Assembly (NCBI GenBank): GCA_020746835.1
Contig: JAGPNK010000001.1
Span: forward strand, 496,001 to 560,000
Length of the DNA stretch: 64,000 nucleotides
Reading direction: 5' to 3'
Source of the DNA: Stachybotrys elegans
Lineage: Eukaryota; Ascomycota; Sordariomycetes; Hypocreales; Stachybotryaceae
Part shown: in pieces, positions 35,582 through 46,921 of the stretch
Layout: every line of letters begins with the position of its first letter
Numbering within the stretch: the first letter of the stretch is position 1
The notes under the pieces: generated by a model
Databases searched by the model: none
Told to the model about the DNA's origin: nothing
The model's input: only the letters and a program-made list of their open reading frames with translations
Made by a program: the position numbers and the translations under genes

Positions 35582-36980
35582 TTAAATGGCAAACGGCTTC
35601 TTCCCTAGTTCTTCGGCAGCTCCGGAAGCGTGGAAGCCATCAAGGGTGACAGTGACTGCACCCGCTTGAACAAGCTGTAATTGAAAGTTAGTGACTGTAA
35701 AAGTTGATGGGATGTCCGACGGAGGAAGGCGATATTTAACTTACTGCTCGTGAAAGGTCTTCAATCAGGTCGTCTGCGTCTTCGATACCCACGCAGAGGC
35801 GGATAATATCCTCGGGCATCTGTCGCTCTTCTCTTGTCTTGGCATCGATGCTGGCATGGCTCATCTGGCAAGGCATGCTGATGAGACTGTTGACACAACC
35901 AAAGCTCACGGAGATACCCCACAGGCGAGCAGCCTCCACAATCCTCTGTGAGACAGTAGTGTCTCCTGTCTCAAAAGAGAGAACGGCGCCAGCTCCACGA
36001 GCCATCGACCAATGAAGGTCGTACTGAGGGTGCGACTTGAGGCCGGGGTAGCGGACCCGGAAGCCACGGGCCTCGAGGAACTCAGCAATGGCTTGGGCGT
36101 TGGCCTGCTGCTTCTCCATGCGGATGGCCAGGGTTTTCACACCTCTCATGAGGAGGAAGGAGTCGTTTGGCGACAGACCGCAGCCGGTAGAGTTGATGGT
36201 GAAATATAGCTTGTCGCCAATGCTGGAATCGTTGACAGCGATGACTCCAGCCATAATGTCATGGTGGCCGGATAGGTACTTGGTGCCAGACTCGTACACG
36301 ATATCGGCGCCCAGGTCGAGAGGGTTGCAGAGCATAGGAGAGAGCATGGTGTTGTCAACCACCACCAATGCCTTGCTGTTGGCATCGTGTGATAGGCGAG
36401 CAATCGATGCAATGTCGACGATCTTGATCAGAGGGTTAGTGGGTGTTTCGAGGAGGACCATGGCCGTCTTTTCTGTGATGCGGGCCTGAACTGCAGCAAC
36501 ATTGGTTGTGTCGACGTGGTGGACGACGATGCCCTGGTTAGTGGCCATGTATGTGAGTAGGCGATGGGTGCCGCCATAGAGATCGTCACCGGTGATGACC
36601 TCGTCGCCGGGCCGCAGGATACGGGTGATGACATCGAGAGCGCCCATGCCAGAGCTGACGGTCAGGGTGCGGTTTGCGTTCATGATCTTGGCCAGGTGAC
36701 GCTCGAGGTGCGTGCGCGTGGGGTTTCCGGAGCGAGTGTAGTCGTACTCCTGCTGGCCACCGCTGGCCGAGCTCTGCTTGAAGGTGGCGGACTGGTAGAT
36801 GGGCACGCTGGAGGCGCCATACTGATCCTTGCTCTCCGTGTAGACGAGCTCCGTTGCGAGGGCATAGCGACGACGGCCGGTCAGCGGGCTCGAGTCGGCA
36901 GGCGAGGGTGGCAGGTTGTGGCCGTCGAGGTCAAGCCGGTTCTTGAGTTGCTTGCCGGCATCGCTTGGAGGGGCGGACAT
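35582..36980 (-). CDS. STR3: Cystathionine beta-lyase (PLP enzyme)
   Basis: Cleaves cystathionine to homocysteine, pyruvate and ammonia in methionine synthesis. Exons 36980-35745 and 35674-35582 give 442 residues; the short last exon adds the conserved VTLDGFHASGAAEELGKKPF end. The Cys/Met-metabolism PLP fold is clear from the phosphate-binding SSGMGALDVITRIL, the tyrosine segment DYTRSGNPTR, and the PLP-lysine motif ESGTKYLSGHHD, where K is the Schiff-base residue. FGCVNSLISMPCQMSHASI is typical of beta-lyases rather than gamma-synthases. No PTS1 is present. A TGAGTCA element lies about 0.4 kb upstream. It lies in tandem with MSP1 on its upstream side. Confidence 0.95.
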
Positions 36981-37721
36981 GACTGTGATGGTGGGATGGC
37001 GATGACGTCGCAGGGAGGGTTGGTGACAATGCCAATTGAGATTGACAATGGGAGAAAATTACAGGTTCTCCGGGGGTGAGTAAATATTCCTAATGATAAA
37101 CAATGATTCAAGGTCAAAGTCTCGACTGGCAGCGCGGAGTCAGCCTTTTCTCCGGTCAAACTACTCTCCCAGCGCTGTTAGTGGTTACGACTGGAGGTAT
37201 TGCGAAATGCCACCGCCAGTCGGGCCACCGATCAACGGAGGTACGCCGGAGATAGGACGGTACTAGCCACCCAGCGGGCAGCGACGCTGAACTGCGTGTA
37301 CCACCTCTAACAGTCGGGGCTTCTTGCGGTGGGGCAGCGCTGAATTGCGTGATCCGAGAGCCGTGCCAGAGACTGAGTCAGTCTGGGAGGAGTCTGGGGT
37401 TTGAAGCCGTCAACGCCGGACTGTGGAGAAGCGGAAATCCTTTGCTGAGATGGGAATTTGAGGGTTTCAGCATGCGTATGCAATCAAGGTAGCTTACCAT
37501 CAATCGATGCTGGAACCTATATGGGATTAACCTCGTACATTTGTTGTTTGGCCTCAAAATGTTACGATATATCCCATAAAGCTAAGGCACAGCAAGAAGC
37601 CAAAAAGCAACCGTCTAGATATACACGGGTCGGATCAAGGACACTGTCCCTCCTCCTGCCTCTCCCTGGCGAACTAGTTCACGAACAAAGATCGCAGCCG
37701 CATGCCGTTGACATTGCCCCC
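36981..37721. other. Gap upstream of STR3
   Basis: 741 bp between two minus-strand genes. It has the TGAGTCA element and a TGACGTCGC word at about 37000-37010. No gene is seen. Confidence 0.65.
37374..37380. promoter_or_regulatory. TGAGTCA (Gcn4/Cpc1-type) site upstream of STR3
   Basis: A perfect palindromic CTGAGTCAG lies 394 bp before the STR3 start. TGAGTCA is the binding core of Gcn4/CPC1/CpcA, which induces amino-acid biosynthesis genes, including those for methionine. The word is seen; use is inferred, and one 7-mer may occur by chance. Confidence 0.4.
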
Positions 37722-39173
37722 TCAATCCTGCTCTTCGGGGACAAGCTCGTTCACGTCCTCATACTCTCCACTCGATTGCCCGCTCTTGCGCCTGGGCTCG
37801 CCGTAACGAGGGGTGTCTGCCGGGATCTGACCGCCCCTCTTGCCAAAGAAGTCGTCTGTCCTGATCCCTCTGAATTGGCTGGGATCGACGGGTGCCATTG
37901 GCCGGCCGTGGGTCCTATGCTCTCGCATAAATTCACGTACAGGTGCCATGGCTGCATCACGGCATGCCTCCTTGATGTCACTTCCAGACATCCCTGAAGT
38001 GATCTTGGCCACGTAGTCAAGATCAAAGTTCTGTGAATCAGTCTTGGTGTCCTGAAGAACCAGCTGAAGAATTCTACGTCGCTGGTCTTGCCCTGGCAGA
38101 GGCACCGGGAACTTCTTGGGCATACGGCGGAGAATGGCTTCGTCAATGTCATGGATGCGGTTGGTAGCTCCCAAGACCACAATCTGAGCCGGCATGCCCG
38201 AAGAGTTGGCCGAAGTCAATCCGTCCCAAAGAGTCATGAATCTAGATTTCGTCAGAACCTTGAATTCGTGGATGCCATAGAGTACTTACTCGGCCTTGAC
38301 CATGCCGCTGGCCTCATGTTCGCCACTTCTGCGCGTACCCAACACCGCATCAATCTCGTCAATGAAGATGATGCATGGCTGCATCTTGCGTGCTAGCGAA
38401 AAGACTGCCCTAACAATCTTGTTGGAGTCGCCGTACCACTTCTCCGTCATGGTCGAAATGTGCAGATTGATGAACGAGGCTCCGCTCTCGTGAGCCAAGG
38501 CCTTTGCCAACATAGTCTTACCGCAGCCTGGAGGCCCGTACAGAAGGACACCCGAGGGTGCGGAGAGAAGCGGTGCGGCGTGTGAATAGAGGTGAGGCAT
38601 AGTCAAGGGGTAGATGACAGACTCCTTGAGTTCCTCAATGATCAAGTCAAGACCTCCGATATCTAGGGGAAGCGTCAGAATCCACCGCAAAGTTGGGTGC
38701 GCGAGGCGCCCCGGCGAGGAGGCAACTCACCGTCAAATCCAACATGGATATCCTCGGGCGACACCATCTCGAGCGCCACCAAGTTCTCGTACTCGTTAAG
38801 CACCAAGTCTTCCACGCGAGGGCCTTTCCTTGAGCCGCTGCTCTCATCCTGTCCATCTTCTTCCGCTCGACGTCGTCGATTTAGGCGCTCGAGGTGGGCT
38901 TTGGCTTGCCGTCTGGCCTGCTCGTGCTTTTCTTTATCCGGGTCGGCGAGGTTGCTGATGATCGGGTTCAGGAGATTCCGAGCTACATAGAGGCCAGCAG
39001 TCATCTACGACGGACGCCAAATGTCAGCAGTCGTGAGCAAAAGGGATAGAGCCTTCCGACAAAAGGCTTACCATGCCAGCGAAAAGCAAGAGGTCCATGG
39101 CGACATCGCCAAGTTTTCGTCGCTCGCCCATGCCGAGGACCCAGCGCAGCCACGAAGCTGAGGCTTCGGGCAT
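37722..39173 (-). CDS. MSP1: Mitochondrial outer membrane AAA ATPase Msp1 (ATAD1)
   Basis: Extracts mislocalised tail-anchored proteins and stalled precursors from the mitochondrial outer membrane. Exons 39173-39072, 39004-38731, 38662-38290 and 38241-37722 give 422 residues. The N-terminal membrane span is split by intron 1 ([21 protein letters not shown]). A charged linker leads to one AAA domain: [19 protein letters not shown], Walker A GPPGCGKT, the pore loop KWYGDS, Walker [11 protein letters not shown] and the arginine region [16 protein letters not shown]. The Met at 39131 (MGERRK) has a better context (GGC ATG G) and would shorten the protein by 14 residues; the choice is open. Intron 3 is only 48 nt. 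It is divergent from PCS1. Confidence 0.95.
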
Positions 39174-39659
39174 CAGATAAAATCGGTGTACACCAAACGG
39201 CTTCCAGAGCACCAGACGGGTTGTCCAGGTGCGAGCCACCAGAATGTTTTGCCCAAGTTGCGTGGCAGGTAAAGATTGTCGGGGAGAAGGTAGGTTGGCA
39301 GGCCTATGTTGATCCCGCTGCGTCTTTCGAAATGCACGCTGGTTCTAGCCAGGTACCTTGCGGCGTATCGGGATTGATTCGCCCCAGACTCGCCTTTGGC
39401 GCCACTGGAGGCAACTGATCCCTCCCCCTTACGGACCCTCCTAGGCATGTGAGAGTTGCGCCAATTGTGATGACTAAGTAGCCGCGACCCTGTAATGATG
39501 GGATCTGAAAGTTTGTTTACCTTCAACCCGAAATGGAAATGCCCACCAAAACCTCCCACTATCGTCACAACTTGCGCCAGGTCTTCCACAAGACATTTTT
39601 ATTCCAAATAACCAGTATTCTTTTTGAGATCTCCTCCCTGCGATTGCGCCCAATTCGAT
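39174..39659. other. Divergent MSP1/PCS1 promoter region
   Basis: 486 bp between divergent start codons. No gene or clear element is seen. Confidence 0.65.
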
Positions 39660-41162
39660 ATGCCACCACGCGGACGGGCAAAAGCTCAATTGGCCGGCCT
39701 GGCCGGCTCTGACTCCGAGCCCGACTTCGACAGCTTCGAACCAATGCAGATCACGAGCGCGCGTAACTCTAAACCTCCAACAACGGCTACGAAACCCTTG
39801 CGCGGCCGGCCGCCAGCTGCCAACAAAGTCACGAAGCCAGCAACCAGAAACACGCGTAGAGCCAGCGATCCCGTGACGACAGCCGTCCTATCTCCAGCAA
39901 AAAGTGCCCTTGCAGATAAGATCACGATGAGTTCGGCGCGACCAAGAAGAGGGGCCAAACCCATGGCGAATCAAGAAGACGATCTGAGCAAACCTGCACA
40001 TCCATATGCGCCAGAAGAGCCACGCGCGTCAGTAGCTCGAGGGCGCCCGCGAGCGACGAGATCGGCGGTATCGACTCCCGCGAGCGCATCCAAAACCAGT
40101 GCGATCAAGCCAAGGCGCGGACGGCCGCCAGCACAGCGCACGATCCAAACCATAGCAGAGATACCCGAGACCCAGCCCCCCGAACCTGCGAACAATGCAA
40201 TGCCTCAGGACGATACCATGGAACTGGATGACCACAGAGTCGTATCGGAGCCAGTCCTAAGAAACTGGACACCAGAAACGGAATTGGACGATGTATCTAT
40301 GCGAAGACGATTGGGCGATTTGATGAGAAAATACGACAGCCTTGAAATGAGATATCGCGATCTCCGAGAAGTCGGGATCAAAGAGGCAGAGCGCAATTTT
40401 GAGCGCCTGAAAAAACAGATGGATGAGAATGCAGAGGGTACGTTGTTATTGCTGTTTCAATGCGCCGAGGCGACGGAGCTTGCTGACACTTAATAGCTTC
40501 GAACGAGCTTATTTCGCAGCTGAGAGAGGAGGTGGCCACCCAGCGCGCCCTCGCGAGACGAGGTGACCAGGCACAACAACAATTGGAGTCGACCGAGGAT
40601 CGAGTGATGGAGCTTGAGAAACAAGTGACAGAGGCAACCACGGCCCTGGATAGGGCCAGGGCAGAAATCAAGACCTTGTCGACCAAGCTGGCAGCAGCTC
40701 GAGCCGCCGAGGCGTCAGTGAAGGCGCCTGGAAGCGCGTTGAAGAATGGAGCAGCAAACAGCCGCAATGTCCCATCCGAGGCGTTGCAGGCGGCTCAACT
40801 CAAAGAAGACCTCTACGGAGAATTGACGGGTCTGATGATTCTTGGCTACAAGCGAGCCGCCAAGGAAGATGTCTTTAACTGTCTCCAAGCTGGTGCGAAC
40901 GGCAGTAAGTCCCCATTCATCCATCTCAAGCCCTCGATAAGATGCTGACATTGCCACAGCGCTGCATTTCAAATTGAGTCTGGACAATCCAGATGACGTG
41001 GAATATGAGGACGCGGAAGTCACCTACAGACCACAGCTAGAAGCGAATCGCGACGAGGAGCTGATGAGCTTGCTGCCAGACTACCTCCTCGAGGAGATCA
41101 CATTCCCTAAACCACAAGCCTCCAACTTCTACAACCGCGTCAGAAAGTCTCTGATGGAGTGA
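39660..41162 (+). CDS. PCS1: Monopolin subunit Pcs1/Csm1-like kinetochore protein
   Basis: Csm1/Pcs1 forms, with Lrs4/Mde4, the V-shaped monopolin complex that crosslinks kinetochore components and helps organise rDNA. Exons 39660-40437, 40497-40904 and 40960-41162 give 462 residues. The C-terminal Csm1/Pcs1 globular domain is recognisable: LKEDLYGELTGLMILGYKR, then DVFNCLQAGANGTLHFKLSL. A coiled coil of about 120 residues precedes it (RYRDLREVGIKEAERNFERL and beyond). The N-terminal 200 residues are basic and disordered, with three AT-hook-like cores, RGRPP at 48-52, RGRPR at 127-131 and RRGRPP at 152-157, which suggest direct minor-groove DNA binding. It is divergent from MSP1, with MCD4 downstream on the same strand. 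Confidence 0.88.
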
Positions 41163-41845
41163 TTGGATTGAGCTAGCGGCATGACATTGTTTTGGGAGCC
41201 AGGCGTTGTGCTGGTTTATGTGTATTTACGGTTGATACCCTGTGTATAAGTCGGATTCAAGGTTTCTTTTGCTTGGGTTTCAAGACGCTTGGATGCTGGG
41301 CCAATGCGAAATGTGTGAGACTGCCTAGATCATTGGCTCGAATTCGAATTTCCTCGCCCGTCTTTGCAGACTCATCCCCTATTGCTGTTGCTCGCGTTGT
41401 ATACTTGCATTTGGACACGTCCGCTATCAGCCGTGTCATCAAGCTCCCTCCCTTGGACATGCTTCCCCTGAGTGCCCCACATACCAAGGGGCGTTAAGGT
41501 ACAAACCCGCACCCTAATGGTCAAACCCGTCCCGGATCTGAGCCTGTACGCGTCGGTGATTGGCTCTTTGTGGATCCGCCGAGGACCTTGATGTAACGTG
41601 CCTGGAAATCGCATCGTGGATGGACAACAAGAGCTTCTACAATTTACACCAAACTGGTTTATTCCATCCTTCTTCTTCTACCCATTGGCCACGGTTGTTT
41701 GCGGCCCCATCCCACTCTTTCTGTTTGCTAGAAGCTACACCATGGTCGCTTCTCGAGCATGCCATTGATATTTGTTTGCCATTCTGCAATTTCACATTTC
41801 ATATAGACTCGACCCCTCCGCCTCGGGATTAAGCACTTCGTCGCC
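41163..41845. other. Gap between PCS1 and MCD4
   Basis: 683 bp that must hold the PCS1 3' UTR and the MCD4 promoter. No gene is seen. Confidence 0.65.
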
Positions 41846-44800
41846 ATGGCGGGCATCTCTCGGCTCGGCTTCTTGGCCACGGCTGTAATCTTCCACGTCG
41901 TCTTCATTTTTTCCATTTTCGACATCTATTTTGTCAGTCCCATCGTCTCTGGCATGCGCCTCTATGCCATCCAACGCCCGCCTTCTGCGAAAGCCCCCGC
42001 TGACCGACTTGTCCTCTTCGTCGGTACCGTATCCCTTGTCTGAAGTCCGACCACTCACACGGCCGTTTGGCTAATCATTGCTGTCGCAGGTGATGGTCTA
42101 CGAGCCGACAAAGCGTTCCAATCTTTTCCCGAGCCGTACCCGGAAACCGAAGATGATCTTACCCCTCGCCCGCTTGCGCCCTTCCTCCGAACCCGCATCA
42201 TCAACGAAGGCACGTTCGGTGTGTCTCATACACGGGTTCCTACCGAATCCCGTCCGGGTCACGTCGCTTTGATTGCCGGCCTCTACGAAGATGTTTCCGC
42301 CGTTGCGACGGGCTGGAAGATGAACCCAGTCAACTTTGACAGCGTGTTCAACCGAAGCCGCCACACATGGAGCTGGGGTAGTCCAGATATCCTGCCCATG
42401 TTCGAGCATGGTGCAACGCCTGGCCGAGTTGATACGGACATGTACGATGCGGAATTTGAAGACTTTTCCAAAGATGCTCTCCATCTTGACCTCTGGGTCT
42501 TTGATCATGTCAAGGAGATGTTTGCCGAGGCCGCCACCAACAAGACCCTGAACGATGCTTTGCGACAGGACAAGGTCGTGTTTTTCCTACACCTTTTGGG
42601 TATCGACACTACCGGTCACGGATTCCGTCCCTACTCAGATAAGTATCTCTACAACATCAAGGTCGTGGACCAGGGAGTCAAGGAGATAACTGAGCTCATC
42701 AACGACTTCTACAAGGATGACCGAACTGCTTTTGTCTTTACCGCTGATCACGGCATGCACGACTTGGGCAGTCACGGCGATGGCCATCCTGATAACACGA
42801 GAACACCGCTGATCACCTGGGGCTCGGGCGTGGCTAAACCCGAGGTTCATGCCGAGGGTGTTGCTCCAGGCCACGATGAGTACTCTGCCGATTGGGGGCT
42901 CAATCATATTCGAAGGCACGACGTGGAGCAAGCCGACGTCGCTGCTTTGATGGCTTATCTGATTGGTGCCGAGTTCCCTGCCAATTCTGTCGGCAGGCTC
43001 CCGCTCTCTTTCCTTTCTGCCAACATCCAAGAAAAGGCAGAAGCATCACTTGTCAACGCACAGGAGATCCTAGAGATGTATCGAGTCAAGGAAGAGAAGA
43101 AGGCAGCTACCCAGATTCGGTTCAGACCTTTCGAACCCCTGAGTGCGGGTGAGCAGGCTCCAGACAACCGCGTAGCTTTGATCCGCAGCCTGATTGAGGC
43201 CGGCAAGCATGAGGAGGCCATTGAAGAAGCCGACGCCCTCATCACCATTGCCCTGGAGGGTTTGCGATACCTTCAAACATACGACTGGCTGTTTCTGCGA
43301 GCTCTCATCACCCTCGGTTACCTCGGTTGGATGGTATTCGCAATCACGACAGTTCTTGATATGTTCGTGGTGCAAGAAGCTATTGCTCCCAGCCGAACCC
43401 TTGCTGGACTAATGGGCTTTTCCTCTTTGCTGGTGGCTCTATATGCCTATTTTATCGTGAGCAAGTCGCCACTGACGTATTATGCCTATGCCTTCTTCCC
43501 GGTTGCGTTCTGGGAGGAAGTGCATGCGCGAAGGCATATTCTTGGCGAAGGCGGAAGGGCGCTCTTCGGATCGGTCAAGTCCACCGGTGCTACTATCAGC
43601 CTCTTCATGCACTTCATTATCTACATTGCTATTATCGTGTCTTTGGTCAGTGTTTGGCGCTTCAGCCAAATATATGCCTTGCTAACCTTTCACAGGCTTT
43701 GAGTTACATCCACCGCGAAATTCTTACCGGCTTGTACATTCTCGGCTCTCTTTGGCCAATGACATACGGCTTCCAGTTCATCCGAACCCATACCGCTCTC
43801 TCTTTGACTTGGACGCTCTCATGCTTATGCATGAGTACTTTCACTCTTCTTTCTGCCATGAAAGTAGAGGATAGGACACTGATGTATGTGTGCTCTTAAG
43901 CATCCCGGTCCTTTATCCCGTGAACTAACCTCTCTCAGCATAATTGGTGGTGCCATAACAGTGGTGTTGGGTCTCCTCTATCTAGCCTTTGAAGACTACA
44001 TCTTGGCAGATTTCACTTCAGTCACAGCCAAGCCTGTTGACAAGTCTTCGACACATATTGGACGGATGCTCACTGGCATTCAGGCAAGTTCCAGCTGTCC
44101 GAGCTGTTCCCATTGCGAAATCCGAACTAATGTGTTTTGCCAGGTCGGCTTGATCATCCTATCTATCATAGTTACGTACTCGAGCTCGATGTCCTTGGAG
44201 ACAGGGAACGGTCTGCCACTCGGAAATCAGATAGTCGGCTGGATCGTCCTTGGTGAGTGCTTTCTGGTCGGACAGACATCCGTCTCACATTCAGCTCGAC
44301 TGACAATGTATGCAGTGTCTTCACTGCTCATGCCGCTCACGCATCGACTGCAACCCCGGCCAGAGTACATGCACCGCTTGGTCATGATATTCCTCACGTG
44401 TGCCCCGACCTTCGTTATTCTCACCATTTCGTACGAAGGACTGTTTTACGTCGCATTCAGTGTCCTTCTGTTTGCCTGGGTTCGACTTGAGTACAACGTA
44501 TATAAGTCTGGCAAGATGCAGCCTGATGCCAAGGCCGATACACCCATGGTCAGAAGAGCGGAGGGGGCGAGTCAAACCTTCAGACCGTTAGCTTTGTCTG
44601 ATGCCCGCGTTGCATTGTTCTTCTTGATGTTTCTGCAGTCTGCCTTCTTCAGCACCGGCAACATGGCATCCGTGTCGGCGTTTAGCTTGGAGAGTGTCAA
44701 TCGCCTGTGGCCTGTGTTTGACCCCCTTTCCCAGGGAGCTCTGCTGATCTTGAAGCTCATGATCCCCTATGCCGTTTTGTCTGCCAACCTCGGCATACTG

Positions 44801-45121
44801 AACAAGCGGCTTGGGGTGGCTCCTTCGGCGTTCTTCATGGTCGTTATGGCAATAGGTGACGTCCTTACCTTGTACTTCTTCTGGGTGGTGAAGGACGAAG
44901 GGTCATGGCTCGAGATCGGTTCGACTATCAGCCATTTCTTCATTGCCAGCATGCTTTGCGTCTTTGTTGCATTGCTGGAAGGTGTAAGCGGTCTCTTCAT
45001 CTCGGGTATCATGGTTGAGGATGTATCTACTGCAGGGGAGCAGCCAGACAAGGAGCCGAAGGATGTCGCGAGGGGTAGCAGCGGGCAACTCGACTCGAAG
45101 GACGCACAAAAGACGGAGTAG
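41846..45121 (+). CDS. MCD4: GPI ethanolamine phosphate transferase 1
   Basis: Adds ethanolamine phosphate to the first mannose of the GPI precursor in the ER; essential in yeast. Six exons, 41846-42023, 42090-43645, 43696-43883, 43939-44083, 44144-44252 and 44316-45121, give 993 residues. The first span (LGFLATAVIFHVVFIFSIFD) precedes the alkaline-phosphatase-like luminal domain with FVGDGLRADKAF, the metal-site segments HTRVPTESRPGH, LGIDTTGHGFRPYS and FTADHGMHDLGSHGDGHPDN, all intact. The C-terminal half has more than ten spans. Introns 4 (60 nt, GC-AG) and 5 (63 nt) are multiples of three without stops, so the region reads open through both. The nearby BST1 and ARV1 also serve GPI anchors. 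Confidence 0.96.
44084..44143 (+). other. GC-AG intron in MCD4
   Basis: The donor is CAG|GCAAGT and the acceptor TTGCCAG, with CTAAT as branch point; 60 nt, phase 0, no in-frame stop. Removing it restores TGIQVGLIILSII; keeping it would insert a Cys/Ser-rich 20-residue stretch into a membrane region. Confidence 0.8.
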
Positions 45122-46921
45122 ACGAGTGGGTTTTTGACAAAAATGAAATGGACATAGAATTGAATTATGTACATAAGCGTACAGTCTTTGATATCCCACA
45201 CGTCTTCACGCATCAATACCAGAGTCGTCGTACATTTCTTGCCTCGCAGAATCCGTCTTCATCCTTGGCGAGATCCCTCAGGGATTTGGGTTTTGGTAGT
45301 TGTAGGACCCTCCAAACGTCCCGTCGGGCCGCTGACCAGCAAGGGATATGGCCCCGCGAATATCTAAGCCCAAAGGAGTTGGGACTCCGATTGGACCCCG
45401 CCGGTGCTGTCCATAGGGTTGTCGATTCCAAGGGTACGGATTCCTTCCAGCCACCCTTCGAGAACGGGTGGCCTACACGTGTCACATAATAGACAAATAG
45501 GGTTGCCTGGCAAACTGTTGAATGTACATAATCGCAAGCCCTACCCCATGATCCATGATCCCACCCCGCCAGATGCATCGGGGACAGAAGTGGGAAAGCT
45601 GGGGGCGGCGTTGTCACATGCAGTGGAGGGCTTCGGGAAGATATTTAAGCAGGTCAGGGATGGATGCGGGCTCCGTTCACCAAGGTCGTTTAGGATTCGA
45701 AACGGTTATTTGGATGTGCTTGAGCGGGATTAAGTCCTGAGAGCACGCCGATATCCGCCTCCTGACACGGCAGCTAGTGGGACAAGGGGGCTGCCGGGCA
45801 CATCTGCTGCTGTGCAAGATGACAAGGCACCCATCTACTCATGGGCTTTCCTTGTAACGCTGAGGAGAATCCTGACGGAGAGTTTTGTTCTACAACTTAC
45901 TCAGATCAGCGTGTCTCGAGATGGAGGAGGTCATCGGCAGGAAACATACATGGCCATCGTTGGCGAATATGGGTTTTAGCGGCTGGGCATTCGTCCCAAG
46001 CAAGGAGGCAGCATGCATGTGCATGCAACTCCTAAGCCAACCTGCCAGCTCGCTAGCATAAGTCTGTCTGTACGCTGAAGTGGATCTTGGAGAGAGCTGG
46101 TTCAGAGTACAGACGGGGCCGGCCTTGGTGGCTCCAAATCCGAGTGTGCCGGAACAGTGGCGCGGGCGGGCTTTTGATCAGACGGTACGGTCGCAAAACG
46201 AGCTGGGAAATAAAATTATTATTTTTCTGATGACCAAATTCTCTCCTCGTCTCTTTAAATATTCATACGTGTTTGTTGTCGCCGCATGTCGTTGGCAAGC
46301 CACGTTGGGCCACGGAACCGTCTTCGCGAGCATCTCCTTTCCGACAAGCCTGTGACGACGGCTAGCCTGCTCCGGACAGTGACGAAGTGACGACACGGGT
46401 TGCCCTGGCTTGGCTGTGGCCTTATGACGGGCTTGCTGGTTCTAGGCGACCTGCGGGATTGAATCGAAGGAAGGGCGGGCGCGTGGTGGTGGCCTTCGAG
46501 AAAGGAGGCCCAGGCAGGCTCTTTACTTGCTCTTGCCTAAGCCGAGCCAATCGCCCACCTCGCTGGCCACGCAGGACAAGGGCTGCCAGGCAAACAAGCA
46601 TAGCAGCAACCCACACACACGCCACGCCGTTCGCACGCACGCACTCGTACCACACATACCGACCTCACTACTAGGTACACAGGACCAAAGCCAGCTGCTG
46701 TGCTCCATAGCAAGCCTAGGCCCCAAGGAATAGCCCAGAAAAAAACGACGAGGGCGGACCGACGGATAGCTGTGAAGCACGGAGCCCAGGCGTCGGTCGG
46801 TCGGTCGCAAATCGTCACTGATATTAGTACTCCATAACCATACGCAATCGGGACAATTCTTTACATCAGCAGCACGGGCAGTCCAACAGAATCCGATCCG
46901 ACGAATCTCCTCCCGTTGGCC
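45122..46921. other. Long upstream region of the zinc-cluster factor
   Basis: 1800 bp between MCD4 and the next gene on the same strand. Only short frames without protein character occur. A long promoter is usual for fungal transcription factor genes. No RNA gene is recognised. Confidence 0.6.
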
